DNA from: Planctomycetales bacterium
Lineage (GTDB): Bacteria; Planctomycetota; Planctomycetia; Planctomycetales; Planctomycetaceae
Direction of reading: 5' to 3'
Assembly: GCA_028285345.1 (NCBI GenBank)
Contig: JANQPT010000012.1
Span: 1-64,000 of the forward strand
DNA: 64,000 bases
Shown in pieces: positions 52,801 to 62,312 of the stretch. The position numbers and the translations under genes were made by a program. The notes under the pieces are model-generated. The model had not been told where the DNA came from and made no database searches. It saw only the letters and a program-made list of their open reading frames with translations. Position 1 is the first letter of the stretch. Every line of letters begins with the position of its first letter.

Positions 52801-53709
52801 TCAACCGGAGTGCGCCGCGTCACTTAAGTGTGACCGCGACAACTGTGAGTCAATCCAGCCCTCATCGACGAACCTACGCAGCAACCACCGCAGTGACTTT
52901 TCCAACTCGTCGACGGACGCTGCATCGGGATGAGCGTCCGCGCCGGAAACGGAAACCACTCCGGTGACACTCATACGAACGGAGAGCGCATCCTTCTCGG
53001 CCATCGAGTTGAGCCGTTCGAGAATTCGTTTGCTCCACACGACGCCGAATTGGTCACGGAACTCGATCCACACCTGATCCAACGGCACGCGAACGGTAAA
53101 CGGCCGCTTGGCCGCAATGCATGCCCCACACAACACCGCGGACATCAGCAGTGATGCGAACGAGCGACTCAGATCGGCACGCGGAAGCCAAGAAATTCTG
53201 AAATCTGCGGCGGGCAGTGCGAGGAGCAACAGCGACATCGCCGCGCCAATCGCCGGCAGGGTAAAGCGAGTTCCGAAATAGTTGCCCAGTCCCATCACGA
53301 CGACGAATGCGAACCCTAACAGCATGGGGGTTTCCAGCGCGAAAGGACCGCCGTGCGACAACTCTCGCGCTGCCGCGGCGATCGGCCAACTGAAGACCAA
53401 CAAAAAGGGCAGAATCACAAACCAGTTCCAAACGCGTACCGTCGGGCGCCGCGCGCCCAGAACGGCAAGCGCGGGGCAGAGCATTAGCAACGCCGTCGCA
53501 TATGAAGCGGCGTTCAGCCATCCCGCTGATTCGCCTGCCGAGATGGACGCTGCAACGCTAACGATAAACCACGCGCTGATGCCGACCTGCGCCCATCGCC
53601 CGGCGGAAGTCAACGTCGTGTGTCGCAACGCGCGCTGAGCCCGCCAAATTATAACGGCGCTCACACAGACCGCCGCCGTTGCCAAGTAAGCGAGTAACGA
53701 ATTCACCAA
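52801..53709 (-). CDS. Multi-TM membrane protein of unknown function
   Basis: About 302 residues. The start is TTG at 53709 or GTG at 53706, immediately after the TAG of the upstream gene, with GGTGAG in the overlap acting as the ribosome binding site; translational coupling is likely. Seven or so hydrophobic segments fill residues 5-200. The last 100 residues are soluble and cytoplasmic-like (VWIEFRDQFGVVWSKRILERLNSMAEKDALSVRM). No family is recognised. It follows a glycosyltransferase-like membrane protein, so an envelope function is possible. Confidence 0.6.
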   Translation of the reverse strand: MVNSLLAYLATAAVCVSAVIIWRAQRALRHTTLTSAGRWAQVGISAWFIVSVAASISAGESAGWLNAASYATALLMLCPALAVLGARRPTVRVWNWFVILPFLLVFSWPIAAAARELSHGGPFALETPMLLGFAFVVVMGLGNYFGTRFTLPAIGAAMSLLLLALPAADFRISWLPRADLSRSFASLLMSAVLCGACIAAKRPFTVRVPLDQVWIEFRDQFGVVWSKRILERLNSMAEKDALSVRMSVTGVVSVSGADAHPDAASVDELEKSLRWLLRRFVDEGWIDSQLSRSHLSDAAHSG

Positions 53710-55743
53710 CTACAACTCACCTTCGCCGGCTGTCTCTTGTTCAAGCCGGCTCACGCCACTGGCCGTCATCACCCGTCGAAACAGAATTTCGTTCGTGACG
53801 GCGTCCGTCACAAGATCGAGATATTGGACCACCCCAAACGGCACCCGCGGCGACAACCAAAGCTCACGGCGATAGATGGCCGCGCGTTCTGTGCCCGACA
53901 ACAAGTATGAGATTTGCGATACGGCCTTACGGCACGCAATCGCATCGTCAGACAGGGCTGTCTTCAGATATCTCGTCGAGCCGAAATAGTATTGCCGCTG
54001 TCTCGGCATGCCATTCAAAAAAACTTCCGCGATTTTGGCCTCGCGAGGCGTGGGCGGTTCTCGCCAGACCAAGCATTCTGTCGCATCCAGCCCCTCTGCA
54101 ATTGCCTTCTCGGATAGGAGGACTTCGAAACGGTCAACAGCATCCGGAACGCTGCCGTAGCCGGTTTCCGTCTGCACTTCAACGCGGCGGACCATTTCGC
54201 CGTTCAATTCTTCCTGCGCCTGACTGGTCAGTCGCAAGCGGGCGGTTTTGCCCAATTCATCAACGCCGCGAAATTCCGTAAATGGGAGTCGTCCGTCGAC
54301 CGTCTCTTGAACAGGCAGCGACGGAATCCAACAATTCAGCGGCCGATCGGGCAACGACGGCGGCGTGCGGTAGTCCGCCCAGCCCCAACGTTGCATGAGA
54401 TTCATCATCCACGGCGGCCGCCAGGGATTTGACCTCGGCGAACTGGCAGAGTAGACAGAGACAGCCAACAACAGGCAGGCAGCGGCGCGAAACGCCTTTC
54501 GATGGCCCCACTCGTCGATCACGGCAATCATGCTCAGCAGCCAAAATGGGATCAGCCAAAAGACCCACCGCAGCCCGCTGGTATTTCCGCCGTAATTGTT
54601 GGTTGTTAATGCGATAAACAGCAGCATCCACACGGTCAGCCCCAGTCCGAGCAGCGAGAACGGCCGCAATGGAAAATCGGGCCAACGGCGGCTGCCGATC
54701 CAGCCGGCAATCGTTAATAGAAATACAGGCGAGAGCGACAGTATTCCGTGATGCCCGATCAAACAATTGAGCAGATAGGTGACGCGAGGCTCGCCTCCGG
54801 CGTCGATGCCCTGCGGGTTCATCCAGTAACTGGGGACGCCGTTGTGAACGTACTGATAGACTTCTGTCCCAAAGTACGCATAAAACGGCACCAATCCGCC
54901 CGTCGCGAGGTACGTGGTGTAAAAGAACCCGGCGATCGGGAGCAGCGCCGCCGGAATAAACCACATGCACGTCTGCCGCAGCGATTGCCGCGCCAACATT
55001 ACGAACAGAGCAATCCCGAACACGAACGCCGGTAATTCGTTCGTCACCGTGAACGCCGCGAACAACCCCGAGAGGGCAAAATAGATCCCGTTTCGTTTGC
55101 CGTCGGCGATGATGCGGATTGCCGGAAAAATCGTAAAGACCACACTCCAAGCAGCAACAGTGTGGTTGTTGAGTGTGATCAGAAACGTCGACAGAAAAGT
55201 GGCGGACGCGGCAACCGCGACCACGAAGACCGCGCTCAAGCCGGTTCGCGCATAGCGATTGGCCATGACCGCGATTAGGCACAGGGCAATCATCCAGGGC
55301 AGCCAATTGACGATCAGCAGCACACAATACGCCACCTCATGCGGCTTGGCATCCAGATTCCAACCAGTGATCTGTTTGACCGACAAATAGACGCCCGCCA
55401 CAAGCGTCGGCAGCAAAGTCGGTTTGGAGGAATAGAAGTGGCCGTCCTTCCAGCGGACAATATCAATCGTCTCCCAACCCGGCCGCTGGACAATTTCGTC
55501 GATCGAGTAGGTCCCCCGTTCCACCAGCGACCAGACTGTACACCAACGTGACCGGTCGTTGGCGCTGAAGAACGGCGAGTGGGGCGGCCGCCGGTCGGGC
55601 CAATGACGCGGACTGTAGCGCTGCGTGGTATTGAGCACATCCGCCAACGACGCAGCAGCCGCAATGACGATCAAGATCGCGCAAATGAACCGCTGCAGTC
55701 GCGGCGAACTGTTCTCATCCGACGGTGTATTCTCAAGCGACAT
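53710..55743 (-). CDS. Large membrane protein, GT-C-like topology
   Basis: About 677 residues from the ATG at 55743. The N-terminal two-thirds have about ten hydrophobic helices, and a periplasmic-type loop sits near residues 50-115 (RPPHSPFFSANDRSRWCTVWSLVERGTYSIDEI). The C-terminal ~190 residues are soluble. The helix spacing and the acidic/aromatic luminal loop resemble GT-C glycosyltransferases, but I see no catalytic motif I can name. It directly abuts the next membrane-protein gene (stop TAG at 53710-53712). Function is inferred only as envelope-related. Confidence 0.6.
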   Translation of the reverse strand: MSLENTPSDENSSPRLQRFICAILIVIAAAASLADVLNTTQRYSPRHWPDRRPPHSPFFSANDRSRWCTVWSLVERGTYSIDEIVQRPGWETIDIVRWKDGHFYSSKPTLLPTLVAGVYLSVKQITGWNLDAKPHEVAYCVLLIVNWLPWMIALCLIAVMANRYARTGLSAVFVVAVAASATFLSTFLITLNNHTVAAWSVVFTIFPAIRIIADGKRNGIYFALSGLFAAFTVTNELPAFVFGIALFVMLARQSLRQTCMWFIPAALLPIAGFFYTTYLATGGLVPFYAYFGTEVYQYVHNGVPSYWMNPQGIDAGGEPRVTYLLNCLIGHHGILSLSPVFLLTIAGWIGSRRWPDFPLRPFSLLGLGLTVWMLLFIALTTNNYGGNTSGLRWVFWLIPFWLLSMIAVIDEWGHRKAFRAAACLLLAVSVYSASSPRSNPWRPPWMMNLMQRWGWADYRTPPSLPDRPLNCWIPSLPVQETVDGRLPFTEFRGVDELGKTARLRLTSQAQEELNGEMVRRVEVQTETGYGSVPDAVDRFEVLLSEKAIAEGLDATECLVWREPPTPREAKIAEVFLNGMPRQRQYYFGSTRYLKTALSDDAIACRKAVSQISYLLSGTERAAIYRRELWLSPRVPFGVVQYLDLVTDAVTNEILFRRVMTASGVSRLEQETAGEGEL

Positions 55744-55835
55744 AACCAAGCGCTAACGATCAGCGTGATCCACGAACAAGAACGATTGGCACGCCCCTCA
55801 GCCCCCCCTGTTGGAGAACCGTTTTGACGATGCCG

Positions 55836-56762
55836 TCAAATAAGTTCCTTCAGATAAAAATGATGCGGTCCCAACTTGCCGCCGTAGTTGCCGGCGGTCA
55901 CGAGTGCCACGTCGTCGACTCCGCAGGCCGCGTGCAAACCGGCCCGCATCGCGTTCTGGACGTCGTCAGCGGCAAGACCGTCGATGACGATTTCGTAAAC
56001 GGCCTCAACCTCCGGCGGGATGGCCAATTCGGTGACGCCCCGCAGCGTGGGACAGTAGGCATCGTTGGTACTGGCGTTAAGCTTCTTGTAACGCGAGCCG
56101 ACCTTGCTGCCGCTGCGGACGATTCCGCCGGGAAACGGCAGAATCACGTTGTCGACTTCACGAATGGCGCTCACCGCGGCCTCCGCAGCGGCCAAGGCTG
56201 CGGTCGGCGTGCGGCCGGCGATCAGTAGATTGCCGCCCGCCACACCTTTGAGGATCCCGAAACGGTCCTCGCACAGGAATTCTCCATCCATGACGGGAAT
56301 CCGCCAAAAGCGGCGTTTTCCCAGTTTTTTCGACTGTTGATACGTATCGCCGAAGTAGCGCAACTGTCCGCCGATCGAGACCTGTTTGTCTGAGGCGTCT
56401 GCAGGGAGACCGCAAAAGCAGGCCGTTGTGGGACAGGTCAAGACGCACTGCCCCACGCGTCCCACAACCGCTTTGGCCAGTGCCTCAGCGCTGAACGCGA
56501 ACACTAACACGCTCACTCCGGGACGTCCGTCCGGAGTTTCCGACTCGCTGAGCCGGCGTTCGATCGCGGCTTCCGCGTCGCAGGCGATCACGCTTGTGGC
56601 GTATCCGGTCATCACCGTTCCGGCGACTTCCGCCCACCGCGAATTCGCAGCGGTGACGATCACGCGCGTTGCCATCGTTGGAAACGCTTCAGCAAATGTA
56701 TCAATGATCCGCACGCCGTTGAGTGACAGGTCGGCGCTTTGATCGGTCGTCGTTTGGTTCAA
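55836..56762 (-). CDS. ftr: Formylmethanofuran--tetrahydromethanopterin N-formyltransferase
   Basis: 308 residues from a TTG start (56762); an in-frame stop lies just upstream and no ATG precedes the conserved LNGVRIIDTFAEAFPTMATRV. The Ftr family features continue: CPTTACFCGLP, GGQLRYFGDTYQQSKKLGKRRFWRIP, and LPFPGGIVRSGSKVGSRYKKL. Ftr moves a formyl group between methanofuran and tetrahydromethanopterin and is part of the archaeal-type C1 pathway found in methylotrophs and planctomycetes. Mch and Fmd are not in this window. The protein is cytoplasmic. Confidence 0.92.
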   Translation of the reverse strand: MNQTTTDQSADLSLNGVRIIDTFAEAFPTMATRVIVTAANSRWAEVAGTVMTGYATSVIACDAEAAIERRLSESETPDGRPGVSVLVFAFSAEALAKAVVGRVGQCVLTCPTTACFCGLPADASDKQVSIGGQLRYFGDTYQQSKKLGKRRFWRIPVMDGEFLCEDRFGILKGVAGGNLLIAGRTPTAALAAAEAAVSAIREVDNVILPFPGGIVRSGSKVGSRYKKLNASTNDAYCPTLRGVTELAIPPEVEAVYEIVIDGLAADDVQNAMRAGLHAACGVDDVALVTAGNYGGKLGPHHFYLKELI

Positions 56763-56814
56763 GGGAATGTCTCAATCTATTGCGGGCGGGGGGTGCTGTG
56801 TGCACCGGTGTGAA

Positions 56815-58173
56815 TCAAGGTTTGGCGTCGACAACCGAGAGTGTCACGTTCGAATCCGCGCTGCCGAGTGTGATGGGAAGTTTATGCCGGCGGTGGAGCG
56901 TAATCTTGCCCGTCACATCATGCAGTTGGTGTCCGCCGTGATCGTCGACGTATTTGAGTGCCGGACCAATCCGGCTGTAGTAAAGATGGCAGTTGATGAA
57001 CTCGACGCCGCCGGGGAACTTCACCAACTCGGGTCGCCGCAGATGAAACAAGACTCCCACGCGCGGGCCGCCAAACTCGCCGTGACGCGCGACCCAGCAA
57101 CTTCGCCAGCTGCAATTCACAAAGCGGACTTTCACGCTCCGTGCCGACTTGTCGAAAATCTTCGCACCCTCCTTGCCGTTGTTCTCGGCCGTGCAGTTGA
57201 TGAACTCCACTAGCCCTTGCGGGCCGTCGTCGCGTGCGGCGCCGACCGCCATGCCGGACCAGCCGGTCATTTCGGCGTCGACGAACTCGTCGGCATTCAT
57301 TCCCGGCGTTCCCATTCGCGAAATGCAATTCTCAAACCGAATCGAGACCGGCTCCGACTCCTTTGTCAGCGGTTTGAGGTAGACCAGAATCGCGTGCCCG
57401 GAATTGTGCTGCATCACGCAATTGCGAATAACGCAATTCACGAGCCGTTCGTCAGGACTGTCCGGCTCGAGGTCGATCCCCGCTTCGGGAGCCGTCCCGT
57501 CGGTCCCGGAAAAGCGGCAGTTCTCGATCAGTAAATTCTGGGCGCTGATGACGCTGATCCCCTGCCGATGGTTGTCGTGACAGATGCAATCGCGAATCAC
57601 GACGTCCTCGCACCAGCGGTTTTTGCCGCTGGAGCCGACGTAGATGCCATCCCCTCCCGAGCTTTCGATGGTCAAGCCGGCCACGTCAACCTTGTGGCAG
57701 CCCATGAACCGCAAACCCATCCGCCACTCGGCTTTTTCGTAGGCATCGCTCTGGTAATCCTTCTTCCGCATCCGCAAAGTCGCTCCATAGCCGCGGATCT
57801 TGATGTTCGACTGATCGGCCGCACGAAAAAGTGAGTCTCCGCGCCCTTTGAATTCACCCGCCTTCGCCAACACCAACACTCCGGGCTGAAACTCCAGTTC
57901 AAGATTGCTGCGCAATTGAATCGGACGGACGATCCAAGGGCGTCCCATATAGGGGACGATCACTTTGCGCGCACCCGAGTCAATGGCGGCCTGCAGATGC
58001 TCTGTTGCGTCCTGCGCGTCGAAGCCCCACTCGGAGGCGACCACGACGTCTCGCTGCTTGGCGCCATCGGCCGCGTCCGAAGACGACTTTTCGGCTCCGC
58101 CGGCCGAGACCGTAAACGCGATGGCGGGCAGCAACAGCGCCAACAAGGTGAACACTACTTTTCGGTGTCGCAT
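56815..58173 (-). CDS. Secreted right-handed parallel beta-helix protein
   Basis: About 452 residues from the ATG at 58173, with GAGGAG nine bases upstream. The signal peptide VVFTLLALLLPAIAFTVSAGGA is clear. From about residue 60 the chain shows beta-helix coils: LRSNLELEFQPGVLVLAKAGEF, NIKIRGYGATLRM, VDVAGLTIESSGGDGIYVGSS, VVIRDCICHDNHRQGISVI and LLIENCRFSGTDGT. This is the Pectate_lyase/NosD/glycosidase-28-like fold. Catalytic residues are not identifiable, so polysaccharide binding or cleavage is only a possibility. Ftr follows 52 bases downstream. Confidence 0.8.
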   Translation of the reverse strand: MRHRKVVFTLLALLLPAIAFTVSAGGAEKSSSDAADGAKQRDVVVASEWGFDAQDATEHLQAAIDSGARKVIVPYMGRPWIVRPIQLRSNLELEFQPGVLVLAKAGEFKGRGDSLFRAADQSNIKIRGYGATLRMRKKDYQSDAYEKAEWRMGLRFMGCHKVDVAGLTIESSGGDGIYVGSSGKNRWCEDVVIRDCICHDNHRQGISVISAQNLLIENCRFSGTDGTAPEAGIDLEPDSPDERLVNCVIRNCVMQHNSGHAILVYLKPLTKESEPVSIRFENCISRMGTPGMNADEFVDAEMTGWSGMAVGAARDDGPQGLVEFINCTAENNGKEGAKIFDKSARSVKVRFVNCSWRSCWVARHGEFGGPRVGVLFHLRRPELVKFPGGVEFINCHLYYSRIGPALKYVDDHGGHQLHDVTGKITLHRRHKLPITLGSADSNVTLSVVDAKP

Positions 58174-58287
58174 CAAAATTCGCTCCTCAGGTCTGTGATT
58201 TCACTATCTTAGCCGCAACAGACCCGTTGCGGTAGCATGGCTCAACAGTGTATCGTGCTGCGTCGGCATCTCCGCGAGACAGTAAAA

Positions 58288-58968
58288 ATGCACGTTTGTT
58301 TGTTTGACATCGACGGAACGCTCATTCATACGGGTGGCGCCGGGTTGCTGGCGTTGCGGCGTGCGATGCTGACGGTGTTCGACGACGATGCCGGATCCAC
58401 TGAACTTGTGACGACCGGCCGCACCGATCGGGCGATTGTCGAGGATCTCTTCCGCCAACATGGCATCGAGCCGACCGAGGAGACGTGGCACGCGTATTCG
58501 GCGGCCTATTTGCAGCATCTGCCGGTCGCTTTGGCGGAATGCCGCGGGCGCGTGATCGAGGGAATTCCGGAGTTGTTGTCGTTGTTATCCGCGCGCGGCG
58601 ACGTCGTCTTAGGGCTGCTCACCGGAAATTCCAATGAGGGTGCGCGGCATAAGCTGGCGCATTATGAACTGGCCGAGCATTTTGAATTTGGAGGATTCGG
58701 CGGCGAGCATACGAATCGAGACGACGTGGCCCGCGCTGTGTGGTCTCAAATCCAGGAACGGTTTTGCGATGCCGTTGCTGCCGATCGCATCTCGATCATC
58801 GGCGACACGCCGCTCGATATCCGCTGCGCTCGGGCAATTGGAGCTCAAGCCGTAGCTGTGGCCACCGGCACCCACTCCGTGGAAGAACTCCGCGGCCATT
58901 CCCCGGACTTACTCGTAGAGGACTTTTCCGATCCGGATGTGCTACTGCGATTCCTACAGCTGAAGTAG
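58288..58968 (+). CDS. HAD-family phosphatase
   Basis: 226 residues from the ATG at 58288. Motif I is FDIDGTLIHTGG (nucleophile Asp and acid Asp), motif II LGLLTGNSNEGAR, and motif III/IV IIGDTPLDIRCARAIGAQ. The cap domain between residues 15 and 85 places it in the phosphoglycolate-phosphatase-like subfamily. The physiological substrate is not determined. It is cytoplasmic and monocistronic, divergent from the beta-helix gene. Confidence 0.88.
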   Translation: MHVCLFDIDGTLIHTGGAGLLALRRAMLTVFDDDAGSTELVTTGRTDRAIVEDLFRQHGIEPTEETWHAYSAAYLQHLPVALAECRGRVIEGIPELLSLLSARGDVVLGLLTGNSNEGARHKLAHYELAEHFEFGGFGGEHTNRDDVARAVWSQIQERFCDAVAADRISIIGDTPLDIRCARAIGAQAVAVATGTHSVEELRGHSPDLLVEDFSDPDVLLRFLQLK

Positions 58969-59395
58969 GGAAAATCTTTACGCGCCAAAAACGTATGCAC
59001 GGAATTCAAGTTGAACCGATCCTGTGCCGATTTCATGCGCGCGAGTTGGACCTTATCTTGAATGAGGATGCATCAAAAAAGCGAAAAAACAGCCAAATCC
59101 CGTCAAGAAGACTTGAACATTCTCGGCCGATTTACGTATTTGATGCAGCCAGCAGTGCGCGCCCACCTCGATTTCGAAGTGAGATTTTGAACCGCCCGGG
59201 GTTTTTTATCGTTACATTTCTGAACGAATTCCGGTTGTTGGTTCGGTTTTGCCGAACCCCGGAATGACAGCGGCGTCCATTTTGCTATTGTGCCGCACCG
59301 TTTTCGTCTCAACGCGATGCGTCCTGCGATCTGCTGTGATTCCGATCACGGCAAACAAATTCACTGGTACTCGCTCACCCACACCCAACACGCTC
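58969..59395. other. Intergenic region with weak inverted repeats
   Basis: No gene with family features sits between the HAD gene and the HEPN-like protein. Two structures are seen: an 8-base pair GCATCAAA (59070-59077) with TTTGATGC (59139-59146), and TCAAG-aaga-CTTGA near 59103-59116 inside it. A-rich runs (AAAAAAGCGAAAAAAC) lie between. The open frame continues from 59249 into the next gene, but residues before 59396 look unconserved. Confidence 0.35.
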
Positions 59396-60139
59396 ATGGT
59401 CGAATACATCCGCAAGATCGCTGCCTCGGTCAACAAGGCCACCACAAACCGTACTCCGATGGTTAAAGTTCTCGCGGAGGAATTGGATCGGCTGGATCCC
59501 CGTGATTTCCTGCCTGAGGCCCAGTACGACTTCGTAATCCTACGCATGAACATACGGGGTTACAACGAGGACCATCTGCACCAGTCCGGACTGCCGAGCA
59601 TGGATCACTTGCTCGACGTGCTGGACCACTTTGCGGGAGCGGGCAGCAGCGCTCGTATTCGCGAATTCGACTTCGTTGCATCCGACGATTTGCGGCGGAT
59701 CATCGAGCGTGATTATCGGGAACTCTCGCTGATCTTGTTTCCCGCTGGCGCTTGGAAGAGCACGGTTGTGCTCGCCGGCAGCATTTTGGAGGCGATCTTG
59801 GTGGACCAGCTCACCGCTTCATCCGAAGTGAAGGCGCTAGTGAAGGCCTGTGAAAAATCGCCCAAAACGAAGCGGATCGACAAGGGTCAATGGAGTATGT
59901 ATCAACTAATCAATGTCGCCACTGAGATCGGAGTCATTCCCAAAGATCGCGCAAGCGCAATCGATGTCACCCTTCGGGAATACCGCAACGTGATTCACTC
60001 CGACGTCGAGTTGAAAAAGAAGTACTTCTGTACGGAAGCGGAAGCGAGTCTCGCCAAGGGTGCTCTCGACGCTGTCTGCAATTACCTCGACGCGCATGCT
60101 CTGCACCATCAGCCGCTGCACGTCGACTCGGATGAGTAA
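59396..60139 (+). CDS. HEPN-like protein of unknown function
   Basis: 247 residues from the ATG at 59396; an upstream ATG at 59249 in the same frame adds 49 residues of doubtful coding character. The N-terminal half is helical and acidic (VEYIRKIAASVNKAT, LAEELDRLDPRDFL). The C-terminal half has VVLAGSILEAILVDQL and LREYRNVIHSDVELKKKY, a helical core with the R-N-x-x-H motif seen in HEPN-type nucleotide-binding/RNase proteins. No nucleotidyltransferase partner is adjacent. The motif is suggestive rather than diagnostic; the function is not assigned. Confidence 0.55.
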   Translation: MVEYIRKIAASVNKATTNRTPMVKVLAEELDRLDPRDFLPEAQYDFVILRMNIRGYNEDHLHQSGLPSMDHLLDVLDHFAGAGSSARIREFDFVASDDLRRIIERDYRELSLILFPAGAWKSTVVLAGSILEAILVDQLTASSEVKALVKACEKSPKTKRIDKGQWSMYQLINVATEIGVIPKDRASAIDVTLREYRNVIHSDVELKKKYFCTEAEASLAKGALDAVCNYLDAHALHHQPLHVDSDE

Positions 60140-60277
60140 TCCGCGCAAATTGTGATGATCTCCGTTGTCACTGTGCGCGCTAGTGCGACTGGCTGGACAA
60201 TCGCGCCGTGATGCTGCAGAATCGCCCGCTAAAGTGCGAACCCTCTTTCCACATAGCGCAGGACTGGACGAACGGAT

Positions 60278-61813
60278 ATGGCGATCTATCTGGGCATCGA
60301 TGTAGGCACCAGCGGGACCAAGACTCTTGCGATGCGCGAGGACGGCAAGATCGTCTCTTCAGCAACAGTGGAGTATCCGCTCTCCAGTCCTAAGCCGGGC
60401 TGGTCTGAGCAAGATCCCGCCCATTGGTGGCGCGCCACCGTCAGCAGTGTCCGGCAAGTGCTGAAGTCGGCGAAGATTAAACCCGGTGCTGTCGCGGGGA
60501 TCGGTCTTAGCGGACAGATGCACGGCAGTGTGTTTCTGGATCGCAACTGCGACGTCATCCGCCCCGCGATCTTGTGGAATGACCAGCGGACGGCAGCGCA
60601 ATGTGCGGAGATCGAGGCCAAAGCGGGGGGACGAAAGAAGCTGATTCGATTGGTCGCCAACCCGGCACTGACCGGATTCACCGCCCCCAAAATCCTCTGG
60701 CTGCGGGACCACGAGAAGCGAAATTATGCGAAGACGACCCAAGTCCTGCTCCCCAAGGACTACATCCGTTTCCGGCTGACCGGCGAATTTGCCACCGAAG
60801 TCAGTGACGCCTCCGGCACGCTGCTGCTCGACGTCAAGCGGCGGCGCTGGAGCCGGTCGCTGTTGGAGAAGCTCGATATTTCACGCGACCTGCTGCCGAA
60901 AGTTTACGAATCCGAGGAAGTCAGCGGCCAACTCGTGGATATCGCCGCGGGGCAATTGGGGCTTGCACCCGGCGTGCCGGTTGTCGGGGGCGGGGGTGAC
61001 CAGGCCGCCGGCGCAATCGGCAACGGCATCGTTCGGCGGGGCGTGATCTCCGCCACGATGGGAACCAGCGGTGTGGTCTTCGCACATAGCGACGACGTGC
61101 AGATTGATCCTGCCGGCCGTGTGCATACGTTCTGCCACGCCGTGCGCGGCAAGTGGCATGTGATGGGCGTCGTGCTTTCCGCCGGCGGCAGCCTGCAATG
61201 GTATCGCAATCAACTCTGTGAAACAGAAGTCAAGGCGGCCAAACGAAAGAAGATTGATCCCTACGAGTTGCTCACCGCGCAAGCGGCCGAAGCACCGCCC
61301 GCTTGCGAAGGGCTCTACTTCTTGCCCTATCTGACCGGTGAACGGACACCACACGCCGACCCGAACGCCCGCGGCGCATGGATCGGCCTCAGTCTGCGTC
61401 ACGGCAAACCGCATTTGGTCCGCTCCGTGATGGAAGGCGCCACCTACGCCATGCGAGATTGTCTGGAAATCATTGCGGGCATGAAAATCCCGATCCGCGA
61501 AATCCGTCTCTCCGGCGGCGGAGCCCGCAGCAAGTTCTGGCGGCAGCTACAGGCCGACATTTACGGACGAAAGGTCGTGACCATCAATGCCGAAGAAGGT
61601 CCCGCCTACGGTGTCGCCTTGCTCGCCGCGGCCGGCACCGGCGCGTACAAGAACGTCGTCGAAGCCTGCGCCGCCACCATTGACGTCACCAGCAGCACCG
61701 CGCCGGGACGAAAAACCAAAGCGGCCTACAACCGGGCCTATCCGATGTACGGCAAGCTGTATCAATCGCTGAAAGAGGATTACCAGTCGATCGCGGAATT
61801 GGTCGACGAATAG
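60278..61813 (+). CDS. xylB: Xylulokinase
   Basis: 511 residues, typical of FGGY carbohydrate kinases. The N-terminal [24 protein letters not shown] is the phosphate-binding loop; [23 protein letters not shown] and [12 protein letters not shown] are xylulokinase-type sites. [14 protein letters not shown] holds the catalytic Asp, and [14 protein letters not shown] the ATP site. It phosphorylates D-xylulose with ATP. No xylose isomerase is adjacent, so it may serve a dispersed pentose pathway. It is cytoplasmic. Confidence 0.92.
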   Translation: MAIYLGIDVGTSGTKTLAMREDGKIVSSATVEYPLSSPKPGWSEQDPAHWWRATVSSVRQVLKSAKIKPGAVAGIGLSGQMHGSVFLDRNCDVIRPAILWNDQRTAAQCAEIEAKAGGRKKLIRLVANPALTGFTAPKILWLRDHEKRNYAKTTQVLLPKDYIRFRLTGEFATEVSDASGTLLLDVKRRRWSRSLLEKLDISRDLLPKVYESEEVSGQLVDIAAGQLGLAPGVPVVGGGGDQAAGAIGNGIVRRGVISATMGTSGVVFAHSDDVQIDPAGRVHTFCHAVRGKWHVMGVVLSAGGSLQWYRNQLCETEVKAAKRKKIDPYELLTAQAAEAPPACEGLYFLPYLTGERTPHADPNARGAWIGLSLRHGKPHLVRSVMEGATYAMRDCLEIIAGMKIPIREIRLSGGGARSKFWRQLQADIYGRKVVTINAEEGPAYGVALLAAAGTGAYKNVVEACAATIDVTSSTAPGRKTKAAYNRAYPMYGKLYQSLKEDYQSIAELVDE

Positions 61814-61833
61814 ACGCCGTCATTAGTCTGGTA

Positions 61834-61851
61834 CCCAAACTCCAGTTTGGG
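61834..61851. repeat. Short hairpin between convergent genes
   Basis: CCCAAACT-cc-AGTTTGGG is a perfect 8-bp stem in the 70-base gap between xylB and the pterin dehydratase gene. It is preceded by GGTA and followed by AACGAG. Similar TTGGGAACGAG elements occur between genes in other planctomycetes. It may end both transcripts. Confidence 0.6.
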
Positions 61852-61884
61852 AACGAGTAGCAAACACCCAAGCGTCCCCTCACC

Positions 61885-62229
61885 TCAATGCACCCACGTC
61901 TTGGGGAACCCGTCAAACGGAGATCCCTCCTCCGGTTTCCACAGCGCCACCTTGTCAATCCGTTTTGCGAGGGCGATGTCCAGCGGCGTGATTCCACTGA
62001 CACGGTGCGATTGCAGTTTGACGATCACTTGCGCGTAGCCAAGCGCCAAATCGGGATGATGCCAGGCGGCGTCCGCGAGATAAGCGATCGTATTGGCCAG
62101 CATTAACGTGTGGGGCCAGCCGGGTGTTTTGTACAACCGGCGAATCCAACCGTCGCGATACTCCCATTCCGGCAACGATTTTAGCGCTTCGTCGATCTCT
62201 TCATCGGTCATCTGCACATAGTCCGCCAT
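61885..62229 (-). CDS. 4a-hydroxytetrahydrobiopterin dehydratase (pterin-4a-carbinolamine dehydratase)
   Basis: 114 residues from the ATG at 62229. The active-site pattern is intact: MTDEEIDEAL at the start, then FLADAAWHHPDL-like AAWHHPDLALGY and KLQSHRVSGITPLD, with the two His and the conserved Asp/Thr region. The enzyme dehydrates the 4a-hydroxy pterin made by aromatic amino-acid hydroxylases. A hydroxylase is not visible here. The protein is cytoplasmic. The SDR gene lies 83 bases upstream on the same strand. Confidence 0.9.
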   Translation of the reverse strand: MADYVQMTDEEIDEALKSLPEWEYRDGWIRRLYKTPGWPHTLMLANTIAYLADAAWHHPDLALGYAQVIVKLQSHRVSGITPLDIALAKRIDKVALWKPEEGSPFDGFPKTWVH

Positions 62230-62312
62230 TGGATTTGCCTCCGTAATGGATATCCCAAATTCGTTCGATGGAATGTTCTTGGAGCGCGCCGTCGACCGGC
62301 ACAAAATGTGAT

